Assembly (NCBI RefSeq): GCF_020171845.1
Contig: NZ_JAIVAM010000003.1
Coordinates: 310,001 to 374,000 of the forward strand
DNA length: 64,000 bases
Source: Cytobacillus kochii
GTDB lineage: Bacteria > Bacillota > Bacilli > Bacillales > Cytobacillaceae
Reading direction: 5' to 3'
Numbering within the stretch: the stretch's first letter is position 1; the number at the start of each line of letters is the position of its first letter. Below, in pieces: positions 1-11,985 of this stretch. The notes under the pieces are model-generated. The model was not told where the DNA came from. It made no database searches and saw only the letters and a list, made by a program, of their open reading frames with translations. A program made the translations under genes and the position numbers.

Positions 1-1
1 C

Positions 2-529
2 TTAGCTGTTGTAATGGCAGTGAATGCCCTTAAGAATGGACAAGTGAAAAAAATTATTCTTACTCGTCCAGCTGTAGAAGCAGGAGAGAGTTTAGGGTTT
101 TTACCAGGAGACTTAAAGGAAAAGGTCGATCCGTATTTACGTCCTTTGTATGATGCGCTTCACGATATACTTGGAGCAGAGCATACAGAAAGGTTAATTG
201 AAAGAGGAACAATTGAAATTGCCCCACTTGCTTATATGAGGGGACGTACGTTAGATGATGCTTATGTTATTTTAGATGAAGCGCAAAACGCAACACAAGC
301 GCAAATGAAAATGTTCTTAACACGTTTAGGCTTTGGATCAAAAATGGTTATTACAGGTGACAAAAGCCAAATCGACCTACCTCGTGGGGCTAGATCGGGT
401 CTCGTGGTAAGTGAACAAATATTAAATGGTGTTTCTGGAATTAGTTTTATTCATTTAGAACAAAGTGACGTTGTCAGACACCCACTTGTTGCAAAAATCA
501 TTCAAGCATACGAAGAAAATGCTGAATAA
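2..529 (+). CDS. phoH: PhoH family ATPase, 5' end cut off by the window
   Basis: C-terminal ~175 residues of a PhoH-like P-loop ATPase. The reading frame is open from base 2, so the gene begins before the window and the ATG at 14 is internal; the Walker A loop would lie just upstream. Visible family signatures are a Walker B-type [11 protein letters not shown] stretch and the [13 protein letters not shown] motif, followed by a C-terminal helix. The family is linked to RNA metabolism and lies next to ybeY and pgpH in most Bacillaceae, as here. Cytoplasmic. A hairpin terminator follows. The identification is firm; the exact biochemical role in Bacillus is not settled. Confidence 0.93.
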   Translation, partial: LAVVMAVNALKNGQVKKIILTRPAVEAGESLGFLPGDLKEKVDPYLRPLYDALHDILGAEHTERLIERGTIEIAPLAYMRGRTLDDAYVILDEAQNATQAQMKMFLTRLGFGSKMVITGDKSQIDLPRGARSGLVVSEQILNGVSGISFIHLEQSDVVRHPLVAKIIQAYEENAE

Positions 530-552
530 ATGGCTGTTTTAGCAACACAATC

Positions 553-596
553 AAGAACAAATTCTGCTTTTTGAATCAGAGTTTGTTCTTTTTTAT
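553..596 (+). terminator. Rho-independent terminator after phoH
   Basis: A 14-bp stem (553-566 with 577-590, one G-U pair) with a 10-nt loop is followed by a run of T. It ends the phoH transcript, so pgpH needs its own promoter. Confidence 0.85.
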
Positions 597-941
597 CGTG
601 AACGATGATTGGACTTTATGAGTGCCTTTAATCATACATGCTTATTAAAATAATCATACATGGGAAGAACTTGTAAGGTGAAATACTTAGGCAAAAAAGA
701 GTGTATGTGACGATACCCAAAGGAATAATACTCGCTCTTTGTTGGATTTCATACGACAATCTCTTCAAGCTAGGATTGATTGTTATTTGGAGTATATGGA
801 TGAATAGGGTAAGATAAGGATGATTACCTATTGTCATCAATTAAAAATATTAGTGTAATTTTGAAAAAAAACTGTTATGATTTTACATAATTAAGGAAGA
901 AAAGAATTCCTCAGAGATACTTAGGATTGGAGGTCTCGTTA
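597..941. other. Intergenic region between phoH and pgpH, no gene seen
   Basis: About 345 AT-rich bases. The only long open frame (minus strand, 628-840) has no ribosome binding site and a composition unlike a real protein. The promoter of the pgpH-ybeY-dgkA operon should lie here, but I could not pick out a convincing -35/-10 pair. Confidence 0.5.
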
Positions 942-3122
942 ATGGATAAACTCCAGCACTACATACATAAAATTAGAAATTTATTAAAAATGACATTTGT
1001 GAGGGTTTTGCTCTTTGTTCTACTTGGAATCATTATGTACGCAACAATGTTTTCAAATGTACGCCCAGAGAAATTGGAATTAAGTCTTTTTTCTGTAGCA
1101 GAGCAAACGATTCGTTCACCGGTTACGATTGAAGATAAAGAAAGTACCGAAAAGAAAAAGAAAGAAGCTGAAAACCAGGTTGAGGACGTTTATGTCGTAA
1201 AAAAAGAAATTGCACAAAACCGAGTGGATCTCATAACATCAATTTTTGATACCGTTTCTGAAGTAAATGAAGAAGCGGCGGAGGAAAACGAGCAAGCTTC
1301 AGAAAAGGCGAAAGAAAGCGAAAAGGATGAAAAACCAAAGCTTGTTAGTCTTGATGAGAAACTTGAGCGCACAAAATCACAATTAACAGAAGAAGTAACG
1401 AAGGAAATCTCAGATAGCGTATTGAGGACGCTATTAGAAGCCAGCCCGAATCACTTATCAATTGCAAAAGATGTCACAATTACTGAGATTAATCACGTTA
1501 TGCAACAAAGGATCCCTGCTGATGGGGTAGAGAACGCTAAAAAACGTGTGCAAGATCAAATTAGCTTAACATCGCTCAACAATACTTTAAAAACTGCGAT
1601 GGTGGAGCTTGGTAGGTATGCTATTTACCAGAATGAGTTTTACGCTCCGGAGGAAACGCAAGAGAAACGACAAACAGCTGTTGAATCCGTTGAACCAGTC
1701 AAAATATTACAAGGGCAAATACTGGTTGAGCAAAATCAACTCATAAGTAGGGAAGTCTATCGTCAACTTGAACTAGTAGGCATGTTAGATAATGAGAATT
1801 CCATCCAACCATTTATTGGACTAGCGCTAGTTGTTCTCATCATTCTAGCAGCCACATATTATTATTTTTATGAGCTCGATAAGCCACAAGAAGTGAAGCA
1901 AAATTTCTTATTAGTCTATAGCATTGTTTTCATTATTTCCTTACTACTAATGAAGGGGATTAGCTATATACAGGCATTTGAGTATTCTGATATACTCTAT
2001 ATATTTCCTGCTGCAATGGGTTCGATGTTGATTAAAATACTTATTAGCGAAAAACTTGCCCTTTATTATTCAGTAATTATTGCTATTTGTGGCTCCCTTA
2101 TCTTTAATGGGTCTATTACTGGAAGTTTTCATGTGACTGCTGCCATTTATATCACTTGCAGTGGCATAGCGGGCGTATTATTTTTAAGTAAACAAAACCA
2201 GCGATCAAAAATTTTACAAGCTGGCCTACTGGTTTCCGTCGTTAATATTTTAGTGATTTTAGCACTGCTATTGCTAAGAAATGGTCAAATGGATCTTGTA
2301 GAGTACAGTTTTTATATGGTTTCTGGATTTATATCAGCCATTTCCGCAGCTGTTTTAACAATTGGGTTCTTGCCATTTTTTGAGGCAGGTTTCGGTATTC
2401 TTTCTGCCATGAAGCTAATAGAGCTATCGAGCCCTAATCATCCGCTCTTAAGAAAGATTTTAACAGAGGCGCCTGGAACATATCACCATAGTGTAATGGT
2501 TGCAAATCTGTCAGACTCTGCCTGTGAAGCTATTGGTGCCAATGGACTTCTAGCGAGAGTTGGTTGCTATTATCACGACATAGGGAAGACAAAAAGGCCA
2601 CAATTCTTTATCGAAAACCAAATAAACATAGACAACCCACATGATAAGCTGCCACCATTGACGAGTAAAAATATTATTATTGCACATGCGCAAGATGGTG
2701 CTGATTTGTTAAGAAAGCATAAAATGCCAAAAGAAATTATTGACATTGCTGAACAACATCATGGCACGACTTTACTTAAATTCTTTTACTACAAAGCAAA
2801 AGAAAGTGGAGTTGAAGTGAAAGAGGAGGATTTCCGCTATCCTGGACCAAAGGCACAAACGAAGGAATCGGCTGTGATCGGTATAGCTGATAGCGTTGAG
2901 GCAGCTGTGCGCTCTATGTCTCATCCTACTCCAGAACAAATTGATGGTCTTATTCGTAAAATCATTGCTGACCGACTACAAGATGGGCAGTTAAACGAAT
3001 GTGATTTAACATTAAAAGAGTTAGAGGTTGTAGCAAAATCATTTAATGAAACATTGAATGGTATTTTCCATTCACGAATTGAATATCCAGAAATGACGAA
3101 TCAGAAGGTGACACAAGCATGA
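942..3122 (+). CDS. pgpH: 7TM-HD cyclic-di-AMP phosphodiesterase PgpH (YqfF)
   Basis: 726-residue membrane protein that hydrolyses the second messenger c-di-AMP. Order of parts: N-terminal TM (~15-35), a large acidic extracytoplasmic 7TMR-HDED domain (~40-275, including a Glu/Lys-rich low-complexity insert), seven TM segments (~285-475), then a cytoplasmic HD domain with YHHSVMV and [10 protein letters not shown] motifs carrying metal-binding His/Asp residues, and a second HHGTTL stretch. I chose ATG 942 because GGAGG at 929-933 sits 8 nt upstream; an in-frame TTG at 927 overlaps that site. ybeY overlaps by 4 bp (ATGA), implying translational coupling. Identification is strong. Confidence 0.95.
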   Translation: MDKLQHYIHKIRNLLKMTFVRVLLFVLLGIIMYATMFSNVRPEKLELSLFSVAEQTIRSPVTIEDKESTEKKKKEAENQVEDVYVVKKEIAQNRVDLITSIFDTVSEVNEEAAEENEQASEKAKESEKDEKPKLVSLDEKLERTKSQLTEEVTKEISDSVLRTLLEASPNHLSIAKDVTITEINHVMQQRIPADGVENAKKRVQDQISLTSLNNTLKTAMVELGRYAIYQNEFYAPEETQEKRQTAVESVEPVKILQGQILVEQNQLISREVYRQLELVGMLDNENSIQPFIGLALVVLIILAATYYYFYELDKPQEVKQNFLLVYSIVFIISLLLMKGISYIQAFEYSDILYIFPAAMGSMLIKILISEKLALYYSVIIAICGSLIFNGSITGSFHVTAAIYITCSGIAGVLFLSKQNQRSKILQAGLLVSVVNILVILALLLLRNGQMDLVEYSFYMVSGFISAISAAVLTIGFLPFFEAGFGILSAMKLIELSSPNHPLLRKILTEAPGTYHHSVMVANLSDSACEAIGANGLLARVGCYYHDIGKTKRPQFFIENQINIDNPHDKLPPLTSKNIIIAHAQDGADLLRKHKMPKEIIDIAEQHHGTTLLKFFYYKAKESGVEVKEEDFRYPGPKAQTKESAVIGIADSVEAAVRSMSHPTPEQIDGLIRKIIADRLQDGQLNECDLTLKELEVVAKSFNETLNGIFHSRIEYPEMTNQKVTQA

Positions 3123-3589
3123 CATTACACATTGACTTTATTGATGAAACAGAAGGTCTTACAGAGACGCAAACAAAAGAGATTGAAAACCTTCTACAAT
3201 TTGCAGCTGTAAAAGAAGTGGTTGAAGAAGATACGGAGATTTCTATTACGTTTGTTGAAAATGAACGCATACAAGAAATCAATCGTGAATATAGAAATAA
3301 AGACAAGGCCACAGATGTGATTTCATTTGCGATGGAAGAAATGGGGGAAGGGGAAATCCCTCTTATCGGAGAAGGTTTGCCTCGCGTGTTAGGCGATATT
3401 ATCATCTCTATTCCTAAAGCAGTGGAACAAGCAGAAGAGTATGGACATAGTTTTATGAGAGAATTAGGATTTTTATCTGTACATGGTTTCCTACATTTAC
3501 TTGGATATGACCATGAAACAACCGAGGAGGAGAAAATAATGTTTACTCGGCAAAAGGAAATTTTAGATGAATTCGGATTACAGAGATAA
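3119..3589 (+). CDS. ybeY: Endoribonuclease YbeY (16S rRNA maturation)
   Basis: 156-residue zinc metalloprotein of the YbeY/UPF0054 family, needed for 16S rRNA 3' processing and ribosome quality control. The hallmark HGxLHLxGYDH zinc motif is present near the C terminus ([11 protein letters not shown]), with the upstream [16 protein letters not shown] signature. Length is normal. The start ATG overlaps the pgpH stop by 4 bp and the 3' end overlaps dgkA by 23 bp, so the three genes form one operon. Cytoplasmic, ribosome-associated. Confidence 0.95.
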   Translation: MTLHIDFIDETEGLTETQTKEIENLLQFAAVKEVVEEDTEISITFVENERIQEINREYRNKDKATDVISFAMEEMGEGEIPLIGEGLPRVLGDIIISIPKAVEQAEEYGHSFMRELGFLSVHGFLHLLGYDHETTEEEKIMFTRQKEILDEFGLQR

Positions 3590-3950
3590 AAATTCACGTA
3601 AAAAACAATCATTAATCTCATCATTTTATTTTGCATTTATCGGGGTCATTACCGCTTTAAAAGCGGAACGAAACTTGAAAATCCACTTTGTGATGACAGT
3701 ACTAGTCATATTTTTCGGTATTATTTTTGAATTGACTAAAACAGAATGGCTGTTGATAAGTTTTGCAATAGCTGGAATGATTGCCCTTGAGTTAATGAAT
3801 ACAGCAATAGAGCGTGTCGTTGATCTTGTGACTACAGAGCAGCACCCTCTAGCGAAGCAAGCAAAAGATATTGCAGCTGGGGCAGTTCTTATTTATGCTG
3901 TTTTAACCGTGATCATTGGTCTTTCTATTTTTTTACCAAAGATCCTTTAA
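3567..3950 (+). CDS. dgkA: Undecaprenol/diacylglycerol kinase DgkA
   Basis: 127-residue integral membrane kinase. In Gram-positives DgkA phosphorylates undecaprenol, recycling the lipid carrier for cell-wall synthesis. The family signature [14 protein letters not shown] (catalytic Glu and Asn) is intact, with a preceding EWLLI segment and three TM helices; the N-terminal basic stretch ends in [12 protein letters not shown]. The gene begins inside ybeY (overlap 23 bp) and ends just before a terminator. Length fits the family. Confidence 0.93.
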   Translation: MNSDYRDKNSRKKQSLISSFYFAFIGVITALKAERNLKIHFVMTVLVIFFGIIFELTKTEWLLISFAIAGMIALELMNTAIERVVDLVTTEQHPLAKQAKDIAAGAVLIYAVLTVIIGLSIFLPKIL

Positions 3951-3953
3951 GTG

Positions 3954-3986
3954 TATAGCCGCAATATGCGGTTATATGCTTTTTTT
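3954..3986 (+). terminator. Terminator after dgkA
   Basis: A 10-bp stem (3954-3963 with 3967-3976, one G-U) with a 3-nt loop precedes a T-run at 3980-3986. This separates the pgpH-ybeY-dgkA operon from cdd-era. The ~290 bases after it contain no gene; a short inverted repeat TTCATTTC/GAAATGAA lies around 4069-4093. Confidence 0.8.
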
Positions 3987-4236
3987 ACGTTTTAAAACCA
4001 TTTGCTTAATTTTTTTAAAATAAGTACAAGATAGTATAAAAAAAGTTGGATTCATGGGAAAATAAATTTTCATTTCTTGATTTGTGAAATGAAGATAAAA
4101 CCGTTTGTATAGTACGCATGATTAAGCTAAAATGACAGAGCAGAAGAAATTTATTAAATGGGCTTATTTACTGAAAATTCAATTATTTTATTACAAAATG
4201 ACAACAACCCATGATTTTACAAAAAAAATAGTGTAA

Positions 4237-5581
<1,345 letters not shown>

Positions 5582-5728
5582 ACCTGTCAACATAGGTTAT
5601 TGGTGAAATCAAAGAATTATGCATCCATTTAATTAACAATTTTTTCGTCTTATGATTTTCAGAAGACAGGCTATGATAAGAGTATAGATTTAATTGCTAG
5701 TAAAAACACAATAAAGGTGGGGTTATCT

Positions 5729-5872
5729 ATGAAAGATTTTACCTGGAAAGTGTTTTCCCAAACAGGTAATATTGACACATATCTTCTTTTTAAAGAAATT
5801 GAAAAAGATTACCATGATATACCCGTAGAACAAGATGAAGAACTAGCAGAATTTGATTTTCCGATTTCATAG
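5729..5872 (+). CDS. yqzL: YqzL family small protein
   Basis: 47-codon protein beginning [16 protein letters not shown], with an acidic C-terminal half. The N-terminal sequence is characteristic of YqzL, a conserved tiny protein between era and recO in Bacillaceae whose function is unknown. AAAGGTGGGG lies 5-8 nt before the ATG. Conservation of place and sequence supports it as a real gene. Confidence 0.9.
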   Translation: MKDFTWKVFSQTGNIDTYLLFKEIEKDYHDIPVEQDEELAEFDFPIS

Positions 5873-5901
5873 GTTGTCATCGTATAAGGATGGTGACATC
5901 G

Positions 5902-6657
5902 ATGCTTGAAAAATGTGAAGGCATTGTCATTAGAACAGTCAATTATGGCGAAACAAATAAAATTGTCACACTCTTTACAAGAGAGTGGGGAAAGGTTGGT
6001 GTGATGGCACGCGGCGCAAAAAAGCCAAATAGTCGGCTTGCTGCTGTCACCCAGCCTTTTACTTATGGCACTTATTTAATACAAAGAAGCAGAGGGCTGG
6101 GGACCCTTCAACAAGGTGAAATTTCACTTTCAATGCGAAGTATAAAAGAAGATATTTTCCTTACAGCATATGTAAGTTACATAGTAGACTTACTGGATAA
6201 AGGAACGGAAGAGAAGAAGCCTAACCCTTATCTTTTCGAACTTGTATTTAGATGCATACAAGCAATTGATGAAGGATATGATGCTGAAATTCTTACACAT
6301 ATTTTCGAAATGAAAATGCTCGGCTTATTTGGCTTATATCCTGAGCTTAATCATTGTGCCGTCTGTCAACGGACGGAAGGAACATTTGCTTTTTCTATTA
6401 GCCAAAATGGCTTCATTTGTCATCATTGTTTGGATAAAGATCCCTATCATCTAAAGCTTTCTCCTGCTACGGTTAGATTACTTCGCATTTTTTATTACAT
6501 GGACTTGTCAAGGCTTGGGAATATATCTGTAAAAGAACAAACCAAACTTGAATTGAAAAAAGTAATAGAAACATACTATGATGAGTATGCAGGTTTGCAA
6601 TTAAAAACAAAAAGGTTTTTAAATCAAATGAACAATATGAAGGGTTTCATGCAATAA
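5902..6657 (+). CDS. recO: DNA repair protein RecO
   Basis: 251-residue recombination mediator that helps load RecA onto SSB-coated DNA in the RecF pathway. N-terminal OB-fold region starts [12 protein letters not shown], followed by the GARKPNSRL-like stretch (GAKKPNSRL), and a C-terminal zinc-binding pair (CAVCQ and CHHC). I chose ATG 5902 over the in-frame ATG 5890 because the AGGATGGTG site at 5887-5895 fits only the later start and because RecO proteins begin at this point. Confidence 0.95.
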   Translation: MLEKCEGIVIRTVNYGETNKIVTLFTREWGKVGVMARGAKKPNSRLAAVTQPFTYGTYLIQRSRGLGTLQQGEISLSMRSIKEDIFLTAYVSYIVDLLDKGTEEKKPNPYLFELVFRCIQAIDEGYDAEILTHIFEMKMLGLFGLYPELNHCAVCQRTEGTFAFSISQNGFICHHCLDKDPYHLKLSPATVRLLRIFYYMDLSRLGNISVKEQTKLELKKVIETYYDEYAGLQLKTKRFLNQMNNMKGFMQ

Positions 6658-6674
6658 TAAGTAAAAGTAAGCTA

Positions 6675-6703
6675 TTGACTTTCGAAAGAAATTCAGCTAT
6701 TAT
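6675..6703 (+). promoter_or_regulatory. Sigma-A promoter of the glyQS T-box leader
   Basis: TTGACT (6675-6680), a 17-bp spacer and TATTAT (6698-6703) form a near-consensus SigA promoter 18 bp after the recO stop. Transcription should start near 6710, just ahead of the T-box RNA. Confidence 0.8.
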
Positions 6704-6719
6704 TTCATTAAATTATAGC

Positions 6720-6934
6720 TATGTTTAGCAATGAAGGAGAAAAGTACTTCACTCCCTCTATAAAAGCGACTCTAGGAGAGTGTGAGCTAGAGAATAGAAA
6801 GTGAACGAAGGGCGCTCTGGAGCAACAGGTGAAGTAAAAGAGGCTACGTAAAAGTAAGTAGCAAATAGGGTGGAACCGCGGGTTAACTCTCGTCCCTATG
6901 TCTTTATTAAAGGCATAGAGACGAGAGTTTTTTA
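6720..6934 (+). promoter_or_regulatory. T-box riboswitch (glycine) controlling glyQS
   Basis: The conserved T-box AGGGTGGAACCGCGGG is at 6867-6882, directly before a terminator whose stem pairs AACTCTCGTC (6885-6894) with GACGAGAGTT (6920-6929) and ends in a T-run. Stem I is visible: TTCACT (6748-6753) pairs with AGTGAA (6800-6805), AGTA (6743-6746) lies on the 5' side of the specifier loop, and GAA followed by GGGC (6807-6813) lies on the 3' side, so the specifier is a glycine codon, most likely GGC. Uncharged tRNA-Gly would stabilise the antiterminator and switch on glyQS. Confidence 0.93.
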
Positions 6935-7029
6935 TGCTTTTAAAAGAATAAATACTTGTCGAAAAGCAAGTATTTATCTAATGTAGATACCGGTCTTTGG
7001 TGACTGAAAAGGAAAGAAAGAGGTGGCTT

Positions 7030-7920
7030 ATGAATATTCAAAATATGATTTTAACGTTGCAAAAGCATTGGTCAGATCAAGGATGTATCTTGATGCAAGC
7101 TTATGATACTGAAAAAGGTGCAGGTACAATGAGCCCGTATACATTTTTAAGAGCGATTGGGCCTGAACCGTGGAATGTTGCTTATGTAGAGCCTTCTAGA
7201 AGACCAGCAGACGGCAGATATGGTGAAAATCCAAACCGTCTCTATCAGCATCATCAGTTCCAAGTAATAATGAAGCCTTCACCAGATAATATCCAAGAGC
7301 TTTATTTAGCTTCTTTAGAAGCATTAGGTATTGATCCGTTAAAGCATGATATCCGCTTTGTTGAAGATAATTGGGAAAACCCGTCTTTAGGCTGTGCTGG
7401 ACTCGGTTGGGAAGTATGGCTTGATGGTATGGAAATTACGCAATTTACTTATTTTCAACAAGTCGGAGGATTAGAGTGTAAGCCTGTTTCTGTTGAGATT
7501 ACATATGGTATTGAAAGGCTCGCCTCTTATATTCAAGATAAGGAAAATGTATTTGAATTAGAATGGACAGAAGGTTTTACTGTCAGAGATATTTTTGGAC
7601 AACCCGAATATGAGCATTCAAAGTATACATTCGAAACTTCAGATGTTGATATGTTATTTAATCTCTTTAATATTTATGAAAAAGAAGCTCATCGCCAAAT
7701 GGAGGTGGGACTCGTTCATCCTGCATATGATTATGTACTTAAGTGTTCGCACACATTCAACTTATTAGATGCAAGAGGAGCGATTTCTGTCACTGAGAGA
7801 ACGGGATATATTGGTCGATGTCGTACACTTGCTCGAAAAATTGCTAAAACCTTTTATGAAGAACGTGAGAAATTAGGATTTCCGATGATACAAGAAAAGG
7901 AGGGGAAAGAAAATGAGTAA
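7030..7920 (+). CDS. glyQ: Glycyl-tRNA synthetase alpha subunit
   Basis: 296-residue catalytic subunit of the bacterial alpha2-beta2 glycyl-tRNA synthetase. It is recognisable from [11 protein letters not shown], the [19 protein letters not shown] block and the [17 protein letters not shown] stretch. ATG 7030 is preferred to an upstream in-frame GTG because AGGTGG precedes it and family members begin MNIQ. It overlaps glyS by 8 bp, and expression is governed by the glycine T-box upstream. Confidence 0.97.
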   Translation: MNIQNMILTLQKHWSDQGCILMQAYDTEKGAGTMSPYTFLRAIGPEPWNVAYVEPSRRPADGRYGENPNRLYQHHQFQVIMKPSPDNIQELYLASLEALGIDPLKHDIRFVEDNWENPSLGCAGLGWEVWLDGMEITQFTYFQQVGGLECKPVSVEITYGIERLASYIQDKENVFELEWTEGFTVRDIFGQPEYEHSKYTFETSDVDMLFNLFNIYEKEAHRQMEVGLVHPAYDYVLKCSHTFNLLDARGAISVTERTGYIGRCRTLARKIAKTFYEEREKLGFPMIQEKEGKENE

Positions 7921-9985
7921 ACAAGATCTCCTATTAGAAATTGGATTAGAAGAAATGCCAGCGCGTTTTGTAACAGATAGCATGAACCAATTATCGGATA
8001 AAGTAAAGGCTTGGTTAGTAGAAAAAGGTATTCAATTTTCAGGGATGAAATCATACTCTACGCCTAGAAGATTAGCTGTACTTGTAGAAGATGTTGAAGA
8101 AGCACAGGAAGATGTCCATGAAGAAGCAAAAGGCCCGGCGAAAAAAATTGCACTGAATGACCAAGGTGAGTGGACAAAAGCAGCGATTGGCTTTAGTAGA
8201 GGTCAAGGAGCGACACCTGATGATATTTTCTTTAAAGAAATCAAAGGTGTAGAATATGCACATGTTAAAACCTTTACTAAAGGACAAGAAACGCTGAAAT
8301 TACTTCCTGAATTAAAAGAGCTCATTCTTTCTATGCATTTCCCAAAGAATATGAAATGGGCAGACAAAGAAATGCGCTTCATTAGACCAATTAAATGGCT
8401 AGTGGCAATGTACGGTGAAAAGGTGGTTCCTTTTGAAATAACAGATGTACAAACAGGTAATACATCTAGAGGGCATCGTTTCTTAGGAAAAGATGTTATT
8501 ATTACGAATCCTAAATCATACGAAAAAGCTTTGCTTGCAGAATATGTGATTGTTGATGCTGTGGAAAGAAAAGAAGCCATTCATAAGCAAATCAATAAAC
8601 TAGAAGAAGAACAAAATTGGCTCGTCCCAATTGATGAAGATTTACTTGAGGAAGTAAATAACTTAGTAGAGTATCCTACTGCTTTATTCGGCAGTTTTGA
8701 AGAGGAGTATTTATCATTACCAGAGGAAGTGCTTGTGACTTCGATGAAAGAACATCAGCGCTATTTTCCTGTTAAATCGAAAAGTGGAGACTTATTGCCT
8801 CAATTTATAACAGTGAGGAATGGTGGCCACGAGCATTTGGATAATGTCGCTCGAGGAAATGAAAAAGTGCTACGAGCAAGATTATCAGATGCAGCATTTT
8901 TCTATAATGAAGACCAAAAAACATCCATTGCAGCTTCTTTGAAAAAATTAGAAAAAATCGTTTATCATGAAGAAATTGGAACGATGTCTGAGAAAGTAGG
9001 TCGTGTACGAGCATTAACGAATCATCTCGCTCAATTATTAGCACTTTCATCAGAGGATAAAAAAGTAGCAGATAGGGCTGCAGAAATTTGTAAGTTTGAC
9101 CTTGTGACACAAATGGTTTATGAATTTCCAGAACTTCAAGGTTTCATGGGTGAGAAATATGCCTTGCAAAAAGGAGAAGATACTGTAGTAGCTCAGGCTA
9201 TTAATGAACATTATATGCCAAGAAACGCACATGATTCTACTGCAAAATCCGTCCCTGGGGCGATTTTATCTATTGCAGAAAAGTTAGATACGATTGTTTC
9301 TTGTTTTGCAATCGGGATTATTCCAAGTGGTTCACAAGACCCGTATGCGCTAAGAAGACAAGCGACTGGAATCGTCCAAACATTGTTGAATATGAATTGG
9401 GAGGTTTCGTTTGAGGAGTTAATTAATCAAGCTATCCACCTTACCGAAAATGCTGGCATTAATAAGCAAGAGAATGAGAAAATAAAAGAAGAGTTAATAG
9501 CCTTTTTCCGCTTAAGAATAAAGTATATATTACAAGAAAAAGCCATTCGCTATGATTTAATTGATGCTGTGTTAGGCAGCGCATTAACATCGGTCCCAGC
9601 GATTATTGAAAGGGCGCAAGTTCTTCATTCAAACAAAGATAATGACCGTTTCAAGGGTGAAATAGAAGCATTAAGTAGGGTCTTGAATATCGCTCAAAAA
9701 GCAGAAAGTATGGAAGCTGTTCAAATAGAGCTATTTGAGAATGAAGATGAGCATAAGCTATATAATAAATACATTGAAGTAAGAAATAACCTTGATGAAA
9801 CAACAAATGCAGAGGATTACTTCAACTATCTTGTATCTTTAAAACCAGAAATTGATATGTATTTTGAACATACAATGGTAATGGCTGAAGATCCAAAAGT
9901 GAAAGCAAATCGTTTAAGCTTTATGGCCCATTTAGCAACGATGATACAATCGTTTGCACAAATGAATCATATACTTGTGAAATGA
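7913..9985 (+). CDS. glyS: Glycyl-tRNA synthetase beta subunit
   Basis: 690-residue tRNA-binding subunit partnering GlyQ. It starts [20 protein letters not shown], typical of the family; a DALR-type anticodon-binding region lies at the C terminus and an HD-like domain in the middle. A strong AAAAGGAGGGG site lies within the end of glyQ, so translation of the two subunits is coupled. Length is normal. Confidence 0.97.
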   Translation: MSKQDLLLEIGLEEMPARFVTDSMNQLSDKVKAWLVEKGIQFSGMKSYSTPRRLAVLVEDVEEAQEDVHEEAKGPAKKIALNDQGEWTKAAIGFSRGQGATPDDIFFKEIKGVEYAHVKTFTKGQETLKLLPELKELILSMHFPKNMKWADKEMRFIRPIKWLVAMYGEKVVPFEITDVQTGNTSRGHRFLGKDVIITNPKSYEKALLAEYVIVDAVERKEAIHKQINKLEEEQNWLVPIDEDLLEEVNNLVEYPTALFGSFEEEYLSLPEEVLVTSMKEHQRYFPVKSKSGDLLPQFITVRNGGHEHLDNVARGNEKVLRARLSDAAFFYNEDQKTSIAASLKKLEKIVYHEEIGTMSEKVGRVRALTNHLAQLLALSSEDKKVADRAAEICKFDLVTQMVYEFPELQGFMGEKYALQKGEDTVVAQAINEHYMPRNAHDSTAKSVPGAILSIAEKLDTIVSCFAIGIIPSGSQDPYALRRQATGIVQTLLNMNWEVSFEELINQAIHLTENAGINKQENEKIKEELIAFFRLRIKYILQEKAIRYDLIDAVLGSALTSVPAIIERAQVLHSNKDNDRFKGEIEALSRVLNIAQKAESMEAVQIELFENEDEHKLYNKYIEVRNNLDETTNAEDYFNYLVSLKPEIDMYFEHTMVMAEDPKVKANRLSFMAHLATMIQSFAQMNHILVK

Positions 9986-9991
9986 TTTAAA

Positions 9992-10030
9992 TGGAAAGAA
10001 CCTTTAAATGCTGCCATATGGTTCTTTCCA
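9992..10030 (+). terminator. Probable terminator after glyS
   Basis: A perfect 11-bp stem (9992-10002 with 10020-10030) with a 17-nt loop follows glyS. The downstream tract is only CCCTTT, so termination may be weaker than usual. Confidence 0.55.
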
Positions 10031-10201
10031 CCCTTTCTCATTTACTTCAACAAGCAAATTCTTTTCATTTCTGAGAAATAGTATATAATAATTATATAAA
10101 AGTATAACCTTATTGCTCGTTCATAATTTGCTTATTTGGGGAAACGTCTACATATGCATAGGTTTACTTAGAAGACGCTCCAACTCAAGGTGGTGAGATC
10201 A

Positions 10202-10822
10202 ATGGAACTCAATAAACGGCAGGAAAAAATATTAGAAATAGTGAAAGAAAATGGTCCAATTACAGGAGAACATATCGCTGATCAATTACATTTAACAAGA
10301 GCTACGCTTCGTCCGGATTTAGCTATTTTAACGATGGCTGGCTATTTAGACGCAAGACCAAGAGTAGGATATTTCTATACAGGAAAAACAGGTGCTCAAC
10401 TTTTAACTGAGAATATGAAAAAGTTATTTGTGAAGGATTATCAATCAATTCCAGTTGTTATTAGTGAAAATACTTCAGTTTATGATGCCATTGTCACAAT
10501 GTTTTTAGAGGATGTTGGCACATTATTTGTTGTTGACAAGGACTCTTTACTAGTAGGTGTATTATCTAGAAAAGATTTGTTAAGAGCCAGTATCGGAAAG
10601 CAAGAGCTCGGTGCACTACCAGTAAATATCATTATGACGAGGATGCCAAATATCACAATGTGTAAGAAAGAAGACTTACTTATTGATGTAGCGCAACAAC
10701 TCATTGATAAGCAAATTGATGGTATGCCCGTTGTGAAGGAAGCTGATAAAGGCTTTGAGGTTATTGGAAGAATAACAAAAACTAATTTAACAAAAGCATT
10801 TGTTGCACTAGCGGGTGAATAA
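10202..10822 (+). CDS. ccpN: Transcriptional repressor CcpN (HTH plus paired CBS domains)
   Basis: 206-residue repressor of gluconeogenic genes (gapB, pckA in B. subtilis) under glycolytic conditions. An N-terminal winged HTH (ITGEHIADQLHLTRATL) is followed by GYFYTGKT and two CBS domains that sense adenine nucleotides. Start chosen at ATG 10202, 6 nt after AAGGTGGTGA; the in-frame GTG at 10190 lies within that site. yqfL follows after 33 bp, as in B. subtilis where the two genes form one operon. Confidence 0.93.
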   Translation: MELNKRQEKILEIVKENGPITGEHIADQLHLTRATLRPDLAILTMAGYLDARPRVGYFYTGKTGAQLLTENMKKLFVKDYQSIPVVISENTSVYDAIVTMFLEDVGTLFVVDKDSLLVGVLSRKDLLRASIGKQELGALPVNIIMTRMPNITMCKKEDLLIDVAQQLIDKQIDGMPVVKEADKGFEVIGRITKTNLTKAFVALAGE

Positions 10823-10855
10823 GTAAAGCTCAAATAAGGAGTTGATTATGCTAGT

Positions 10856-11674
10856 ATGGGTAATATGCCAATTATTTATGTAGTTTCTGATTCTGTTGGT
10901 GAAACGGCTGAGCTTGTCATAAAGGCGGCTGCAAGTCAGTTCAATAATGGGGATGTAAGAATTAAACGTTTTCCTTACGTCGAGGAACAAGCTCATATCG
11001 ATGAAGTGGTCGCTTTAGCTAAACTCGACAAAGGATTCATTGCATATACGTTAGTGAAGCCACATATACGTAATTATATGCTTGAAACAGCTAAAAAAGA
11101 AAATATCTTCGCCTACGATATTATCGGACCGATCATGGATCAAATTCAAAATAATTATGGAAATGAACCATTGTATGAACCGGGTGTAGTGAGGAAATTA
11201 GATGATGATTACTTCAAGAAGATTGAAGCAATCGAATTTGCCGTTAAATATGATGATGGTAGAGACCCTAGGGGAATTTTAAAGGCTGATATCGTTTTAA
11301 TAGGGGTCTCTCGGACATCGAAAACACCATTATCACAATATTTAGCTCATAAAAGGTTAAAAGTGGCCAACGTGCCGCTTGTACCAGAAGTCGACCCTCC
11401 TGAAGAGTTATTCCTCGTACCAAAAGAGAAGTGTTTTGGTTTGAAGATTAGCCCAGAAAAATTAAATCATATTAGAAGAGAAAGGCTTATTTCTTTAGGA
11501 CTTAGTGATAGCGCAAGTTATGCAAATATAGAAAGAATTAAAGATGAGATTTCATATTTCGATCGCATTGTAAATCAGATAGGTTGTTCAGTGATTGATG
11601 TAACAAACAAAGCGGTTGAAGAAACAGCAAATCTTGTACTAGATCATTATCGTAAAAATCTTTTAAAGGATTAG
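10856..11674 (+). CDS. yqfL: Pyruvate phosphate dikinase regulatory kinase/phosphorylase (YqfL)
   Basis: 272-residue member of the DUF299/PSRP family that phosphorylates and dephosphorylates PPDK (or PEP synthase in other bacteria). The P-loop-like [15 protein letters not shown] and the conserved [15 protein letters not shown] segment are intact. Upstream AAGGAG (10836-10841) is 14 nt from this ATG and better spaced for an out-of-frame ATG at 10848 that opens an 11-codon frame; ATG 10865 is a second possible start. Operon with ccpN. Confidence 0.9.
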   Translation: MGNMPIIYVVSDSVGETAELVIKAAASQFNNGDVRIKRFPYVEEQAHIDEVVALAKLDKGFIAYTLVKPHIRNYMLETAKKENIFAYDIIGPIMDQIQNNYGNEPLYEPGVVRKLDDDYFKKIEAIEFAVKYDDGRDPRGILKADIVLIGVSRTSKTPLSQYLAHKRLKVANVPLVPEVDPPEELFLVPKEKCFGLKISPEKLNHIRRERLISLGLSDSASYANIERIKDEISYFDRIVNQIGCSVIDVTNKAVEETANLVLDHYRKNLLKD

Positions 11675-11705
11675 CACATAATGTAATTGATTATGTGCCT
11701 TTTCT
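11674..11705 (+). terminator. Terminator after yqfL
   Basis: Perfect 9-bp stem GCACATAAT (11674-11682) with ATTATGTGC (11690-11698), 7-nt loop, then CTTTTCTTT. Confidence 0.75.
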
Positions 11706-11938
11706 TTGTACATTCCAGATTAAATTGTATGCAATTGCCATTTTGCTGCATAAATAAGCTAGCGCTAGTAGAAGCATTCTATATAAAACTTATGTCTGGA
11801 AATTATCTGTTTTATATATTATAATAAAAAATCGTGATAAAAAATGATAAAATAGGTTTAGACTTGACTTTTAACGAATAAACTATTTATTGGGAGAAGT
11901 CAAGGGAATTATATAAAAAAAATTCGACAATCCTTCCA

Positions 11939-11960
11939 TTATAAAGAAACTTCTTTATAA
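11939..11960 (+). repeat. Perfect inverted repeat touching the yqxD ribosome binding site
   Basis: TTATAAAGAA (11939-11948) and TTCTTTATAA (11951-11960) form a perfect 10-bp inverted repeat with a 2-bp centre. The last bases overlap the AAGGAGG at 11959-11965. It could be a protein operator or an mRNA hairpin; no known box matches it clearly. A looser pair CTTGACTT/AAGTCAAG lies at 11863-11870 and 11897-11904. Confidence 0.5.
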
Positions 11961-11985
11961 GGAGGAAATACTGGAGTGATGTAGA

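Noticed and set aside
628-840. Minus-strand 70-codon open frame between phoH and pgpH
   Set aside because: No ribosome binding site, no recognisable family, composition like translated non-coding AT-rich DNA.
3043-3636. 197-codon minus-strand frame covering ybeY
   Set aside because: Antisense shadow of a gene with all YbeY motifs; Ser/Cys-rich composition typical of a reverse frame.
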